From the NCBI GenBank assembly GCA_948567375.1, contig OX419757.1:27770732-27834731 (forward strand): 64,000 nt of DNA, in the 5' to 3' direction. The translations under genes were made by a program, and so were the position numbers. Each line of letters begins with the position of its first letter. Position 1 is the first letter of the stretch. Source of the stretch: Lunularia cruciata (taxonomy: Eukaryota > Streptophyta > Marchantiopsida > Lunulariales > Lunulariaceae). Below, one piece after another: positions 11,561 to 22,850 of the stretch. The notes beneath the pieces are model-generated. The model did not search any database and had not been told where the DNA came from. It was given only the letters and a program-made list of their open reading frames with translations.

Positions 11561-11830
11561 GGTGATAGATGATATGGGGTCTTACAAAGAGGTATCTTCC
11601 TAGGAATTATCTTAATTTTATAGTCTACTCTTCTTTTTGGTGGTAATCATGAGGGTAGGTCATATGAGAAGACATTTTAAAATTTTTTAGGAACTTGTCT
11701 ATTGAGTTGTGGACTTTGGACTTCTCTTATTGGACCCATGAAACATCTATCTGTCTTATAGATAGTTGTTGTCTGTATGACATAGAGAGGTAATTCTTGC
11801 CTATGTTGTTGTGCTTTGCTTTTCTCTCTT

Positions 11831-12691
11831 TAGGAACACGCAAGGTGCTTAGATGTGGAGCCTATAGATCAAAGGTTGGAAGTAAACCTATCCCTACTAG
11901 TTTGAGCATGCATAGATCCCAACCAGTAGAACCTTTCACTCTAGGTTTTGGTATTCTTACTATCGGATAGAGTAGTAATGGGCAACCCAACCTATCATCA
12001 TAACACACTCATGGTCTAGTGGTCATCACTTCCAACATTACCAAGGAGAAAATACACAACACTCCTAGAAGGAAGGAACCTAAGCGCAATGCCTGCACAT
12101 CAATCCAAACCAATTGGGCATACAGACAAGCATGCAAGCACGGAGAGGATCCAATCACATGAATCCAATTGTAACTCTTTGTGGCTTTTGTCAAAATTGA
12201 GCTTTAGAGCTCTCTTGCTTTGTCATCAAGCTAATTTCAACATGTATTCCAAGCTTCCCCCAATATATACTTCAGCTCTCATCCAATTTATACTCCAAGT
12301 GGAGTGATCTTATGTCTTATTGACGAGGAAAATCCTATGGAACTTAAATGAACATAAAAGTCTTTATGTAACTTGTATTAAAATGTTCTAGAATTCAATG
12401 AAAAACTTGTGAGATAAGCTTTCCAATGATACAAAATAAGCCACAATCTAATCACTATAGCTCCCTTGACAAGCTCTCAAACTTGGCCAAGTTTTTGTAA
12501 TTTTTACCCTAATTTTGAAATCCCTAATTTAGGGTTTGCTCCTGAGTCTGGGTAATTTTCCCTAGATTTTTGGATCAGAGGTGCACCTAATCTTCAGAAA
12601 CACTCTAGCAACCTAAAATCCTAAGTCATAAACATACAAATAAGAGAATAGACACTCAATCATGATAAAAGATAAAAATGCTCTCCCGAGT
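11831..12691. other. Unassigned sequence between two chromoviruses
   Basis: Similarity between 2b and 2c ends near 11820, and the family-2 LTR of 2c starts at 12692. This roughly 860-bp stretch matches neither. Frames are short and no domain is visible. It may be the old target region into which 2c inserted. Confidence 0.5.
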
Positions 12692-13426
12692 TGTAATACT
12701 GTGAGGACAAGAGAAGAGAGAAAACACAAATTTCACACTCAAGCATCCGATGCCCCAAAGGAGCACCTTCTCTTTATTATATAGACAAAGAGGATCTCCT
12801 CCAAGGAAGCTCTACCATAGGATTAAAAACACAGATAGGTGACATGTTAGCAAGCTCCATCCTTGGATTACTTACTTGGATGGGTGACATGTTGGTCTTG
12901 GTCCTATCTGGTTGGTCAAACAAGCTTTGACCAGAGGGAATATTTTAGGGAATCTTCCTATAGGAATCTCAAAATCACATGGGTGAGGTACCATTGGAAA
13001 GCTCTCAATGAGACAAACCAGGGAGAGGGAAGGCCACACTTTTCTCCTTTGGGGGGGAATTCACACATTTTTGAGGCCTAATTCATCCGTTTAGGCCTCT
13101 CAAATTGCTTTAAAGATTTAAAGCATATTTCAGTTCCTACTATATTAATAGAAGTCCCCTTGAGGTGATACCTCTTTCTGATCTGTTTAATCCATCATGT
13201 GTAACATCCTTTTAGATGTTTCAAAACCAATTCTCACCTTTAAATCATATGTCTAGCTATTGGTTCTAAGGTGTTCAAGTCTATTTTGGTTTCTGCCCTA
13301 TTATTAGAAGTACTCTTTTGGTGATACTTCTATCTAATCTATTTTGACTATCATATATAACATCATTCTAGATGTTACCAAACCAAATTTCACATCTAGA
13401 TCATATGGCTAGCTCTTGGTATTACA
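12692..13426 (-). repeat. 3' LTR of element 2c (family 2)
   Basis: 735 bp; on the plus strand it begins TGTAATACT and ends GTATTACA. It carries the same roughly 150-bp internal duplication in U3 and the TATATAATAAAG box as solo LTR 2a. Directly preceded in element order by a polypurine tract and by the chromodomain frame, which fixes it as the 3' LTR. Confidence 0.9.
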
Positions 13427-13439
13427 GACCTCTCTCCTT
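13427..13439 (-). promoter_or_regulatory. Polypurine tract of element 2c
   Basis: Reads AAGGAGAGAGGTC on the minus strand immediately before the LTR start TGTAATACC. This is where plus-strand DNA synthesis would be primed in Ty3/gypsy elements. Confidence 0.75.
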
Positions 13440-14223
13440 TTAAGATGCAACGTCCTCGTTGAGCAGCTGTTGCTCAAATGCTTGCACTAACACCAGTGCA
13501 TGTGTCAAATTGGCAGTAGGCTCCCATGTTGCTTCATAGAGGGTGTAACCTTTCCACTTTACTAGATAGTACACCTGCGGATGGCGAGTATCACGTATGC
13601 ATTTTTGGAGAATAAGTTTCACTTGATATTCCTCCGTGCCATCAATGAGTGTCGGACAAGGTCGAATGTCTTGTGTGGAATGACTCTGGCCTGATCGGGA
13701 AGCATATATGCATAGTAGGGAAATGTGGAACACTGGATGGATCTTCATGTGTGGTGGTAGCTTGAGGTGATAGGCCACAGCGCTGACTCAACAAAGAATC
13801 AAGAAAGGCCCAATAAAATGAGGCCTAAGCTTACGAGGTCCAACTAATGTGAGGTTGGTTGTCAATAGCCACACTTGATCCCCAACATTGAACTCCATGT
13901 GCCTATGATGTGCATCAACATATTGCTTCTATCAATTTTGTGCAATTTGTAATCTGTGTTTTGTGCTCTCCACACCTTGTTTGATTCTCAAAACAAATGT
14001 GTTGATTGTGTCGACCTTGGTAGCCATTGGATGGATCTTCATCAAGCTAGGAGGTGTGAAGAGATGCTCACCATACATGAGGAAGAACAGAGTGACTTGG
14101 GTGGATGCATTTATTGAATTGTTGTAAGCAAATTACACCAATGGGAGTAGGTTGTCCCACCTCTCTTGCTCTTCTAAGGTGAACCTATGTAACATGTCTT
14201 CAATAGTGCAATTAGTTTGCTCT
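13440..14223 (-). pseudogene. Integrase C-terminus and chromodomain of 2c
   Basis: An open 112-codon stretch at 13440-13778 starts LKLPPHMKIHPVFHISLL and contains a complete chromodomain: EEYQVKLIL, then YYLVKWKGY, then ATWEP. The three positions expected to form the aromatic methyl-lysine cage (Tyr of EYQV; Trp and Tyr of KWKGY) are all aromatic. HP1-type chromodomains bind H3K9 methylation, so this would direct insertion to heterochromatin. Upstream (13780-14223) is a frameshifted integrase C-terminus, cut by copy 1b. Confidence 0.85.
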
Positions 14224-14914
14224 TTGCAAACCCATTTGTGCATGTGTGTGGTATTGTGATATTTAGCTTGGTATTACAAGTACTTGAGAGATATTATTTA
14301 TACAGAGATAAAGGATGGTTCTACATTAGTCATGATTAACTAAAGTTAATCAAAGCTAAGATAGAAGGGCCCTTACTTTAGAGGAAGTGGAAAAAGATGA
14401 GCACCACTATTTTGGATTCTAGTGTGTTGACTTGGTATTATTCTTAGGTGTTTGGCTTTGAGGAAAGAGTTGAGAACTCTTGGGCCCGCAAGCCTTTTTT
14501 TTGGATTCTTCTATAGTCCAAGGATAGCCCATGTGAAGGAATCTTTAACTTAGTGGTTGGGTCAAGATAAGATCACATGCTAGTGGAATATGCCCATGTG
14601 AATGGATATTCCTTTCTACTTTTTTGACTTTACTTGACTTTTAGTCTAGTAACTTGAGTTACTATGGTAATTAGTAACTTTGGTATGTAACTATTTCACA
14701 AGTATATAAACAAAGGGTGAGGAAGTACTCATCATCTTTTCATTTGCAACTATCTCTCTCTAATTGAGTTCTCTAGTGAGCAATGTCTTGAGTCTTGGAG
14801 TGTTAGCCTTGGAAGAGTATGATGGAGTTGAGGTTCCTTGCCTTCTTAGTCCATGGTGCGCTACCATAATAGTCATCAAAGGTTGATCTTGACTGAGAGA
14901 CAGGCTGGCTCACA
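14224..14914 (+). repeat. 5' LTR of copy 1b
   Basis: 691 bp, ending CTCACA. The first bases are altered (TTGCAAACCC for TGTAACACCC). TATATAAA at 14703-14710 is the likely promoter box. Very similar to the 3' LTR at 20728. Confidence 0.9.
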
Positions 14915-14937
14915 TTTTTGGTTTCGTTGCCAAAACC
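14915..14937 (+). promoter_or_regulatory. Primer-binding site, copy 1b
   Basis: TTTTTGGTTTCGTTGCC follows the LTR; copies 1c and 1d give TGGTTCCATTGCCGGGACC and TGGTTCCGTTGTCGGGACC. The consensus resembles the plant tRNA-Asp complement (TGGCGCCGTTGCCGGGGA) used by Tat/Athila elements, with several mismatches. Confidence 0.65.
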
Positions 14938-14955
14938 TCTCTAGAAGGCAAGGTA

Positions 14956-15180
14956 ATGTTCCACGTTCAATTTTACATTAGGCAAAAGGAGACTATGAGA
15001 GCTCACTTGGAGAGAACATTAGAAGAGGAGAGGGCTGAACTTATGTTAGAAAACCAAGATCCATTTTTATACCCTGTAATTCATTATGATGTCTTTGAAA
15101 TGATTTTGTACATCTTGTACACAAGAGAGGATTTGGAGGGATTGTGTGAGGTGGATTGTAGATTTAGGGGATTAAGGTGA
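14956..15180 (+). CDS. Leader ORF of family 1, 74 residues, unknown function
   Basis: An open frame from ATG 14956 to TGA at 15178-15180, about 20 bp after the PBS. The product is rich in charged residues in its first half (AHLERTLEEERAELMLE) and aromatic in the second half (YDVFEMILYILY). Copy 1c (22626-22850) has the same frame with one stop, and copy 1d (45299-45469 minus) has it cut short by a stop, so it is a family feature and not chance. I recognise no domain. It could be an upstream regulatory ORF or a relic fused to the leader. Confidence 0.55.
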   Translation: MFHVQFYIRQKETMRAHLERTLEEERAELMLENQDPFLYPVIHYDVFEMILYILYTREDLEGLCEVDCRFRGLR

Positions 15181-15774
15181 TTTTGGGCAAAATCTCAAGT
15201 TTGAGATCTGAACTTGAAATTTCTACACATGATAGCTTGGGTTGTCCTTCAATTATCACACTTGGCATTATTGTGAGAGCTATTATGCACATTGGCTTAG
15301 AATTTTAAAAATTTAATAGGGTAAACCGCTCCCGCAATTGCATGCTCTTTGGAAAATTGTACAAAGTCTACCATTTCTTCCATTTTTTGTGGATTGTTGT
15401 GAAACTTTCAAAGAAAATTTAGTACGTTACATCCTACCTGCTAACACAAAAAATTAGAGAGAGATCATTTTTGAGCAGGGAGTCATGAGTTTTTGAAGTG
15501 AGGGGGGTGGTTTTCAAACCAAATCTGAAATATGTGTGCTGAATAGAAAAGTGTCTAGGCCAAATGGCTTGATGAAAAGATCTGAAATTTTGCAAGGAAG
15601 AAAGACCTACAGTTTTGATCAAGTATGAAAAATTACAGAGGACTATCACATACAAGTTGAAAGATTTGAGTGAAATTGTGAGGAAGTGTCAATTCTGTAG
15701 AGTTAAGATCTCATACATGAGGAGTTTGAGAGCAATAAAAAGCATATTTGAGTGTTCAGATTCATCTTGGGAAC
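15181..15774 (+). other. Leader between the two small ORFs of copy 1b
   Basis: Conserved in 1c (22851-23441) and 1d (44655-45298) but with no shared open frame. Treated as untranslated leader. No domain seen. Confidence 0.6.
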
Positions 15775-16248
15775 ATGGAGTGTCATCAAGAGTGGAAATT
15801 GAGACTATGAAAGGTTCCAAAAGGGTTTGAGGTGATTATAGGGGTAGACTTGAGGAAAAGAGAGTTTATAATAGAATTTGAAGGGAGTGTTGAGAGGATC
15901 TAAAAACCTACACCACTTGGAGGAAAGAGTGAGTCTAAGTGCTTTCTATGTGGAGAGAAGGGACATAAGGCAAGTTCATGTCCATTGACCTTTGAGAGCA
16001 AGAGATTAAGGGAAAGGATAGGCTTACTTGACTTGGGTTTGCATGCTAGAACTTCTTCACCAAGATTGGGAGGGAGAAGATCTTAGACCAAGGAGTTGTG
16101 TGAGGTTTGTGGAGTGGAAGAACTTCCAAACGGACATGCGTGTAGTGGAGTAAAATCACTTTTGGATACATTGGTGAAGGATCTTAGAGAGAGTCTTACT
16201 ACAACTACATAAAAACTACCACCTTCCTCAACTAGTTCTCAAGATTAG
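15775..16248 (+). pseudogene. Pre-gag two-zinc-motif ORF of copy 1b, interrupted
   Basis: 157 codons from ATG 15775 to TAG 16246-16248, with several in-frame stops. Two cysteine/histidine motifs remain: CFLCGEKGHKASSC (C-x2-C-x4-H-x4-C, a retroviral-type zinc knuckle) and CEVCGVEELPNGHAC (C-x2-C-x8-H-x-C). Intact versions are at 23442 and 44181. Located upstream of gag in every family-1 copy. The role is unknown; nucleic-acid binding is a reasonable inference from the zinc knuckle. Confidence 0.8.
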
Positions 16249-16352
16249 TGATGGAGATAAGCTTTCAACTTATGGATAGAGTATCCATGAGAGTAAGATA
16301 AATATGCACTCTAGGATTTGATTTTGCTATAGAAATCTTGGAGCAACTTGAA

Positions 16353-17283
16353 TCTAGATCTACCAATTGTCTTAGAGCAATCTTAGAGTCCAGATTTCAC
16401 ATAATGTTGAGGAAGGGTGGGGATGATGTGGAGACTACTATGATTGGCATAGGGGCCATGCTCACCAAGAATTTTGTGGGAGGGTTGAGACCACAAATTA
16501 GAAGCAAGGTGAGATATGAAACCTTCTTCCAAGGTTGAAGCTATCAAGATTGCAATTCGTATGGAGGAGAGTTTGGAAGGGGATGAGTGTGATTTGGTGG
16601 TCAAGGAGATTGTGCATCCTCCTCACGGTTACAAGTATGGTGGAACTTCTGATACTTTGGTGGAAAAAGTTGCACCACAAGTAGTAGTTGCTCCAATTCT
16701 TGCATCTCCACCAAAGGATCCACTTCAAACCAATCACATAACAACTTGCGGATCTCAAGATCAATGTGGTGCAACTATGGGAGAAGAGAGAGGTGGATCA
16801 TAATTTTGGGAGAAGGCATAGGAGTTATGGAAGTTATCCATATAGAGGAGGCCAACCAACCAACAATTTCAATGAGAGAAATTTTTTTGGTTGTGGAAGA
16901 AGAGGTCACATCCAAAGGAATTGCCCAAATTCCACTTACCATGGAAGAAGGGGTTATGAGAAAGCAAATAGAGAGAAAGAAGGAGGTAGTGAAATGCAAC
17001 TGGCTCCTTATCCAAACAAAGGTAAGGGGATAACATCCATAGATGTGGTTGAGAGAAAGTATGAGAAGGGAGAGTGCTCAAACTCCAAGAGTCTTAATTT
17101 GGAGCTTTTGGCACAAGAGAAGGAGAGAGCTCATTTTGCAGAGGATGTTCACTCTTCTCAAGGATTTACTCCAAGCAAAGATACTCCTATGTCTACTAAG
17201 AGCACTTGTACCTCAACATTATCAACAACAAAGACTCCAAGGAAGAAGTTGGGGATGGAGGATTTCTTGATTCCAAAGTAACA
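16353..17283 (+). pseudogene. Gag of copy 1b, N-terminus deleted
   Basis: About 450 bp carrying the gag start and N-terminal capsid part are missing compared with 1c, with a short filler near 16353. The remainder continues through the MIGIGAMLTKNFVGGLRP block to the nucleocapsid motif FFGCGRRGHIQRNC, then a basic tail, ending near 17281. The first zinc-knuckle Cys is Phe here and in 1c but Cys in 1d. It lies in two overlapping phases. Confidence 0.8.
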
Positions 17284-18567
17284 ATGGAACTACAATGTGT
17301 TGGAGGATGTTGGTAGTCACAAGGCTAACATCACAATGGGCTAATTAATTGCTTTGAACCCTACCTTGAGAAAAGAGCTTCAAGGTGGTTTGAGTTCTAC
17401 AAGGAGCAAGAAGGCAAAAGCTCGAGTATCAATGGGGGTGGTGGATGCTAAGCCAACACCATGGGAGGCTTGTGAATATGCCTCCAAGATTAGTGTGAGA
17501 GTGAATGGTCACAACATCAAGGATGCATTGGTTGATGGAGGATCAGCCGTGAATGCCATGTTAGAAATGTTGATGAAGAAGTTGGGTATGATACCCTCAA
17601 GACCTTCAACATTTATGGTGAGCATGGCAAACAAGCAAGAAGTTTGACCAGTAGGGATGATGGATAAAGTGGTAGTTTCAGTAATGGGAGTTCAAAATCT
17701 CATGACTTTCCAAGTCTTGAAGGATTCAAGCTATGACTTACTTCTTGGAAGGCCATGGTTGCGAGCAGCACACACAATTGATAGATGGCGTAAAGGATAC
17801 TTGAGGATTGGGCCATCAAACCATAGAGTCACAGTTTGTGTGACTAACACCACCAACACTTCACATTCAGATACATCATCTTCTGATTATTGGAAATTAG
17901 ATTTTGAAGAAGGAGCTTCAGGTGTGGACACAAGCATAGAAGAGGAGACTTCTAAAGAGGAGGATGAATCTAAATCGGATTCAGATGTGTATCCTTTGTG
18001 TGCTATGGATTTTACACCTAAGCAAGAGGTTTTGAAGGACCCATATAAATCACCATTGACACTTGAGGAGGTAGAGAGAAGGTTAGCTACCCTCAAGTAT
18101 GGTCCAAATGTTACCAAGGAGGAGAAGGTGAGATTTGAGGAGATTTTCCACAAGTTCATCCATGTGTTTGCTTTTAGTTACAAGGATTTGAAGGAAGTCA
18201 TTGTGGAGAAAAAGAATGGCAAGCTTTGGGTATGTGTGGATTACAAGAAGCTCAATGCTGTTACCAAGAAGGACTACTACCCATTGCCATTCATTGATGA
18301 GATCTTGGAGGAGGTTGTAGGTCATGAGAGGTTCAATTTTGGAGATGGTTATAGTGGATATAACCAAATCAAGATTGGACAAGAGCATCAACAACTCATC
18401 ACTTTCACCACACCTTGGGGAACTAACGCTTTCAAGGTCATGCATTTTGGGCTTTGGAATTATCCTACCACATTCCAATGGTTCATGAACAAGGTATTTG
18501 AAACTTTCATTGGGAAATTTGTGAGAGACTTCATCGATGACTTTTGTGTCTATGGGAGAAAGTAGGA
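17284..18567 (+). pseudogene. Protease and reverse transcriptase (part) of copy 1b
   Basis: Protease signature LVDGGSAVNAM sits near 17530; the retropepsin triad is D-G-G rather than D-S/T-G, as in related plant elements. A linker rich in E and S follows, then RT motifs CVDYKKLNAV, GYSGYNQI and FIDDF. About 180 bp at the RT N-terminus are deleted in frame (KEV joined to EKKNGKLW). A stop separates the two open parts at 17648. A TAG after GRK (18563-18565) ends the frame. Confidence 0.85.
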
Positions 18568-19603
18568 GCACTTTGAGCACCTAATCAAGGTCTTGCAATG
18601 CTTGGATGAGGCAAATACATCACTCAACCCATGGAAGTGCATTTTTGGATGTAAATAAGGTCTACTTTTGGGGCACATCATCTCCAAGGATGGAATAGCA
18701 GTTGATCCTGAGAAGGTGAGGAAAATCTCAAACCTTCCATTCCCTTCAAGATTGACAAAGTTACGCCAATTCTTGGGGATGGTTGAGTACTATAGGAGGT
18801 TCATCTTCTCATTTTCCAACAAGGCTTATGCATTGATCATCTACATGAAGAAGGGTGTAGATTACATGGTGATTTTGGAGGACAAGGAGGCTCTCAAAGC
18901 TTTTGAGGAGCTCAAGCAATCCCTTGTTGTAGCTTCAATTCTTGCTAAACCTGGTTGGAGTAAGCCTTTCATCCTCTATAGTGATGCTTCTAATGAAGCT
19001 ATAGGATGCACTCTTAGTCAATTAGACCAAGATGGGCATGATCATCCAATAGCTTATGCTAGTAGGAAGATGGTTTGAATAGGAAAGAACTACTCTATCA
19101 CGGAGAGAGAAGCATTGGCAATGATCTTTGGTCTCAAGAAGTTTAGACACTACTTGATTGGAGGAAAAGCCACCATTGTCACGGATCACAAGGCTTTGAA
19201 GTACATCTTCAACAAGCCTTTTGTTTAAGAGAGACTAGCAAGGTGGATGATACTCTTGTTTGAGTATGACTACAACATTGAGGATAGGGTAGGAAAGAAA
19301 CATGCAAATGCTGATTTGTTATCTAGAGCCTATGATCATGATGGAGATGAGCCAGTGGATGATTCCTTCCCGGATGAGGAGCTCATGACAATCTCAGTCA
19401 CTCAAGAGGTTCCAATGGAGTACAAGGAGATTGTGGATTTTGTGACAAGAGGTAACTATCCAGAAGGATGCATGCTAGGGAGAGGAAGGCCCTTGCAGCA
19501 AGATCTAGACCTTACACAATGGTGGAGGATATTCTTTTTCACCAAGGAGCAGATGGTCTACTCTGAAGAGCAATGGGTAAGGAAGAGTCTATCCTACTTA
19601 TAA
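18568..19603 (+). pseudogene. RT end and RNase H of copy 1b
   Basis: The open part 18668-19078 begins MGHIISKDGI and covers the RT connection (RQFLGMVEYYRRF) and the first RNase H Asp block (FILYSDASNEAIG). A TGA follows KMV. The later RNase H block (ATIVTDHKALKYIF) and the linker to integrase (RVGKKHANADLLSRA) are in the next open part from 19247. RNase H removes template RNA; it is inactive here. Confidence 0.85.
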
Positions 19604-20690
19604 AGGAGTTTTGTGAAGGTTTAGTGTGTGGAGGACAATTTGTAGGAAAGGTGATTGCTTTCAAGATTCTAGATGCAGGTTATCATTGGAGAGGGATTTT
19701 CAAGGATTGTCTTGATTATTACAAAACTTGTCATGTTTGTCAAGCTTTTGCTATAAAGTCTACATCCACTCCACCACTTAGATTAATTCCATTGCTAGGA
19801 CCTTTTGAGAAGTGGGGAATTGATTTTGCAAGTCCTCTCAACAGAACCCCAAGGAACAATCGGTACATTGTGGTAGTTACTGATTATCTTACCAGGTGGG
19901 TTGAGGCTAGACCATTGAGGGACAAGAATGAAGATGAAGTTGGTAGATTTCTTTATGAATGCATTATCACTAGATTTGGATGTACTTTGGAGTTGGTTTC
20001 TAAAAGGGGAGGAGAGTTTACAAGAAGCATTACTATAGCCATGCTGTAACATTTCTCTTTCACACATAGAATAACTTCATAAGCCAAATTCCAATGGCTT
20101 GGCAGAGAGAACAAATCAGACCTTGTGCATGATGTTGGCCAAAGATGCAGAAATGGAGGAGGCTAAACATCATTGGGACAAGAGGATTCATGCAGTTTTG
20201 TGGGAGTATAGGACAACCATGAAGACTTCCACCGGATATTCTCCATTTCAATTGGTATATGGTATTGAGTCTACCCTACCTATTCACTTTGATCTTCCTA
20301 CCTTCCAAAGCATTCATAGGAGATTGAAGAAAGCACAAGGAGGTGATGCAAAGAAGTCAAGGAAGGAACAACTCATGGAGTTGGAAGAGGCAAGAGCAAT
20401 TGCTATGGTTCAAGTTGAGCAAGCCCAAAGGAAACAAAAGGAGAGCTAGGACAAGAGGCAAGGAAAGAAGAAGGTAGAGCCTTTCAAAGAAGGTGATTGG
20501 GTAATGTTGTTTGATTCTATTCAATTCAAGAGAGTGCAAAAGAAGTTTTTGCCTAAGTACTTTGGACCTTTCATAGTGGAGAAGGTGTGGGGCAATTACA
20601 CCTATGATCTCAAGGAGTTGGGAGGAAGACACTTTGATAGGATTAACCATGATAAGTTGAAGATATATCATAGAAGGTAGAGAGACGTTC
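19573..20690 (+). pseudogene. Integrase of copy 1b
   Basis: Begins MGKEESILLIKEFCEGLVCG; the zinc-binding C-x2-C is CHVC near 19733. The core has WGIDFASPL (first Asp), then the phase breaks near 20049. The second part (20099-20449) contains EYRTTMKTSTGYSPF and a basic helical tail. A C-terminal GPF module (YFGPFIVEKVW, near 20560) follows after a stop. There is no chromodomain before the polypurine tract. The second catalytic Asp is replaced (LVSKRGGEF where relatives have S-D/N-R). Confidence 0.85.
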
Positions 20691-20713
20691 ACTTTGAGGA
20701 CAAGTGAAAACTT

Positions 20714-20727
20714 AGTATGGGGATAAA
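20714..20727 (+). promoter_or_regulatory. Polypurine tract of copy 1b
   Basis: AGTATGGGGATAAA directly before the LTR start TGTTACACCC. The same spot in 1c reads AGTATGGTGGTAAA. Confidence 0.7.
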
Positions 20728-21418
20728 TGTTACACCCATTTGTGCATGTGTGTGGTATTGTGATATTTAGCTTGGTATTACAAGTACTTGAGAGCTATTA
20801 TTTATATAGAGATAAAGGATGGTTCTACATTAGTCATGATTAACTAAAGTTAATCAAAGCTAAGATAGAGGGGACCTTACTTTAGAGGAAGTGGAAAAGA
20901 TGAGCACCACTATTTTGGATTCTAGTGTGTTGACTTGGTATTATTCCTAGGTGTTTGGCTTTGAGGAAAAAGTTGAGAACTCTTGGGCCTGCAAGCCTTT
21001 TTGTTTTGGATTCTTCTATAGTCCAAGGATAGCCCATGTGAAGGAATCCATGACTTAGTGGTTAGGTCAAGATAAGATCACATGCTAGTGGAATATGCCC
21101 ATGTGAATGGATATTCCTTTCTACTTTTTTGACTTTACTTGACTTTTAGTCTAGTAACTTGAGTTACTACGATAATTAGTAATTTTGGTAAGTTACTATT
21201 TCATAAGTATAGAACAAGGGGTGAGGAGGTACTCATCATCTTTTCATTTGCAACTATCTCTCTCTCATTGAGTTCTCTAGTGAGCAATGTCTTGAGTCTT
21301 GGAGTGTTAGCCTTGGAAGAGTATGATGGAGTTGGGGTTCCTTGCCTTCTTAGTCCATGGTGCGCTACCATAATAGTCATCAAAGGTTGATCTTGACTGA
21401 GAGACAGGCTGGCTCACA
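20728..21418 (+). repeat. 3' LTR of copy 1b
   Basis: 691 bp, TGTTACACCC ... GGCTCACA, followed by the 5-bp duplication ACTCT and then the continuation of the 2c integrase. Confidence 0.92.
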
Positions 21419-21423
21419 ACTCT

Positions 21424-22271
21424 ATTTGTCCATCTTTTTGTGAGTGGTAAGCTGTGGACATGGCCAACTTGGTTTTGAAGAAACCAAAGATTGTTTGCCA
21501 AAACAAACTAGTGAATTGAGTGCCTCTATTGGTGATGATTACTCAAGACAAGCCATGGTGAGAGAAGACTACATCTTTGTATAAGTGAGCTAGTTGTGGA
21601 GTGGTCATATCCTTGGTGGTAGGGTGTACATGAATCATTTTGCTAAGTCAATCCAAAAAGACCACGATGGAGCTAAACCCTGAGGTGGTCTTGGGTTATT
21701 CACAAACGAGATCCATACTCACCTGTTCCCAATGTTAGGTAGGTGTGGAGAGAGCTTGAAGGAGCCTTGCAAGAGCTTGATTAGAAGCTTTGTTTTGTTG
21801 ACAAAGTAGGCAGCTTTGCATGTAGTCCATCACGTTGTTGCTCATCTTGGGCCAATAGTAATGGCGCTGGACTGCATCCAAGGTCTTGTCCACTCCGACA
21901 TGACCTGCAATGGCTGAATCATGACATTCCACTAGAATGGTGATGCTTAATTCTAAGACTTTGGGATCCATAATCTGCCATCACAAAATGTGAGTCCTTG
22001 GGTGTTGGTGACACCTTTGGATGATTGTGCTTCTACAATCTGTAGATCAGTTTTTGTAGCAGCCAAAATCTCTGGCCAAAATTCAAAGTTAATCTTAACC
22101 TCTACCACCAAGTTGTTTACTATTGGCACGCGGGTGAATGCATCTGCAAGTTGCTTCATACCTTCCACGTAGGTGATTGTCATGTTGAAACATTGTCGCC
22201 ACTCTGCCCACCAAATCTGGTGACAAGATAGATCCTTCTCTGTCTCGAGGTAGACTAGAGGTTTATGGTCG
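21424..22271 (-). pseudogene. Integrase N-half and RNase H end of 2c
   Basis: Open part 21735-21971 carries the integrase zinc-binding domain: HDSAIAGHVGVDKT with two His, then SCLLCQQNK with C-x2-C. RNase H/linker part 21953-22282 reads VNDHKPLVYLETEKDL then a W-rich segment. The core region 21424-21735 is frameshifted but keeps GTQFTSLFWQ. It is cut on one side by copy 1b and on the other by copy 1c. Confidence 0.85.
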
Positions 22272-22584
22272 TTAACACTCACTTCTGCATGTGTGTGGTA
22301 TTGTGATATTTAGCTTGGTATTACAAGTGATTGAGAAATATTTTTTATATAGAGATAAAGGATGGTTCTACATTAGTCATGATTAGCTAAAGTTATTCAT
22401 AGCTAAGATAGAGGGGACCTTAATTAGAGAAGGTGGAAAAGATGAGCACCATTATTTTAGATTCTAGTGTGTTGACTTGGTATTATTCCTTGGTATTTGG
22501 CTTTGAGGAAAGAGTTGAGAACTCTTGGGCCCGCAAGCTTTTTTGTTTTGAATTCTTCTATAGTGAGAGACAAGCCGGCTCACA
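22272..22584 (+). repeat. 5' LTR of copy 1c, internally deleted
   Basis: 313 bp against 690 in the 3' LTR. The middle, including the TATATAAA promoter box, is lost: sequence jumps near 22561 from TTCTTCTATAG to TGAGAGACAAGCC. This copy could not start normal transcription from its own 5' LTR. Confidence 0.85.
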
Positions 22585-22607
22585 TTTTTGGTTCCATTGC
22601 CGGGACC
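22585..22607 (+). promoter_or_regulatory. Primer-binding site, copy 1c
   Basis: TGGTTCCATTGCCGGGACC follows the LTR after a few T. It resembles the tRNA-Asp complement with four to five mismatches. Confidence 0.65.
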
Positions 22608-22625
22608 TCTCTAGAAGGCAAGATA

Positions 22626-22850
22626 ATGTTCCACGTACAATTTTATATTAGATAGAAGGAGGCTATGAGAGCTCACTTGGAGAGAACTTTAGGAGAAGAG
22701 AGTGATGAATTTATGTTAGAGAATTTGGACCCATTTTTCTACCCTGTAGTTCATTATGATGTCTTTGAGGTGATTTTGTACATCTTGTACACTTTAGAGG
22801 ATTTGGAGAGATTGTGTGAGGTGGATTGCAGATTTTGGGGATTAAGATGA
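22626..22850 (+). pseudogene. Leader ORF of copy 1c, one stop
   Basis: Same length and reading frame as the 74-codon leader ORF at 14956, with a TAG after FYIR and then an open stretch from 22665. Residue pattern is conserved (AHLERTLGEE; YDVFEVILYILYT). Confidence 0.6.

Larger units (their letters stand above)
9003..11830 (-). mobile_element. Truncated family-2-like chromovirus, copy 2b
   Basis: Minus-strand pol remnant running, in element order, from the protease/RT linker (about 11830) through RT, RNase H and integrase, ending at the first residues of the chromodomain (about 9003). It aligns throughout with element 2c. Neither LTR nor gag is present, and similarity to 2c stops near 11820. 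Many stops, frameshifts and an inverted-duplication palindrome (9815-9850) show decay. Confidence 0.85.
14224..21418 (+). mobile_element. Family-1 LTR retrotransposon copy 1b, full length
   Basis: Both LTRs are 691 bp (14224-14914 and 20728-21418). Flanks are GCTCT (14219-14223) and ACTCT (21419-21423), a 5-bp duplication with one G-to-A change. It lies inside the integrase of 2c in opposite orientation. Internal order: PBS, 74-codon leader ORF, pre-gag zinc ORF, gag (N-terminus deleted), protease, RT, RNase H, integrase, polypurine tract. No chromodomain. The lineage resembles plant Tat/Athila elements by integrase type and Asp-like PBS; this is inference. Confidence 0.95.

Noticed and set aside
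16383-16604. Minus-strand frames antisense to gag in several family-1 copies
   Set aside because: Mirror of coding sequence; they recur only because gag is repeated.
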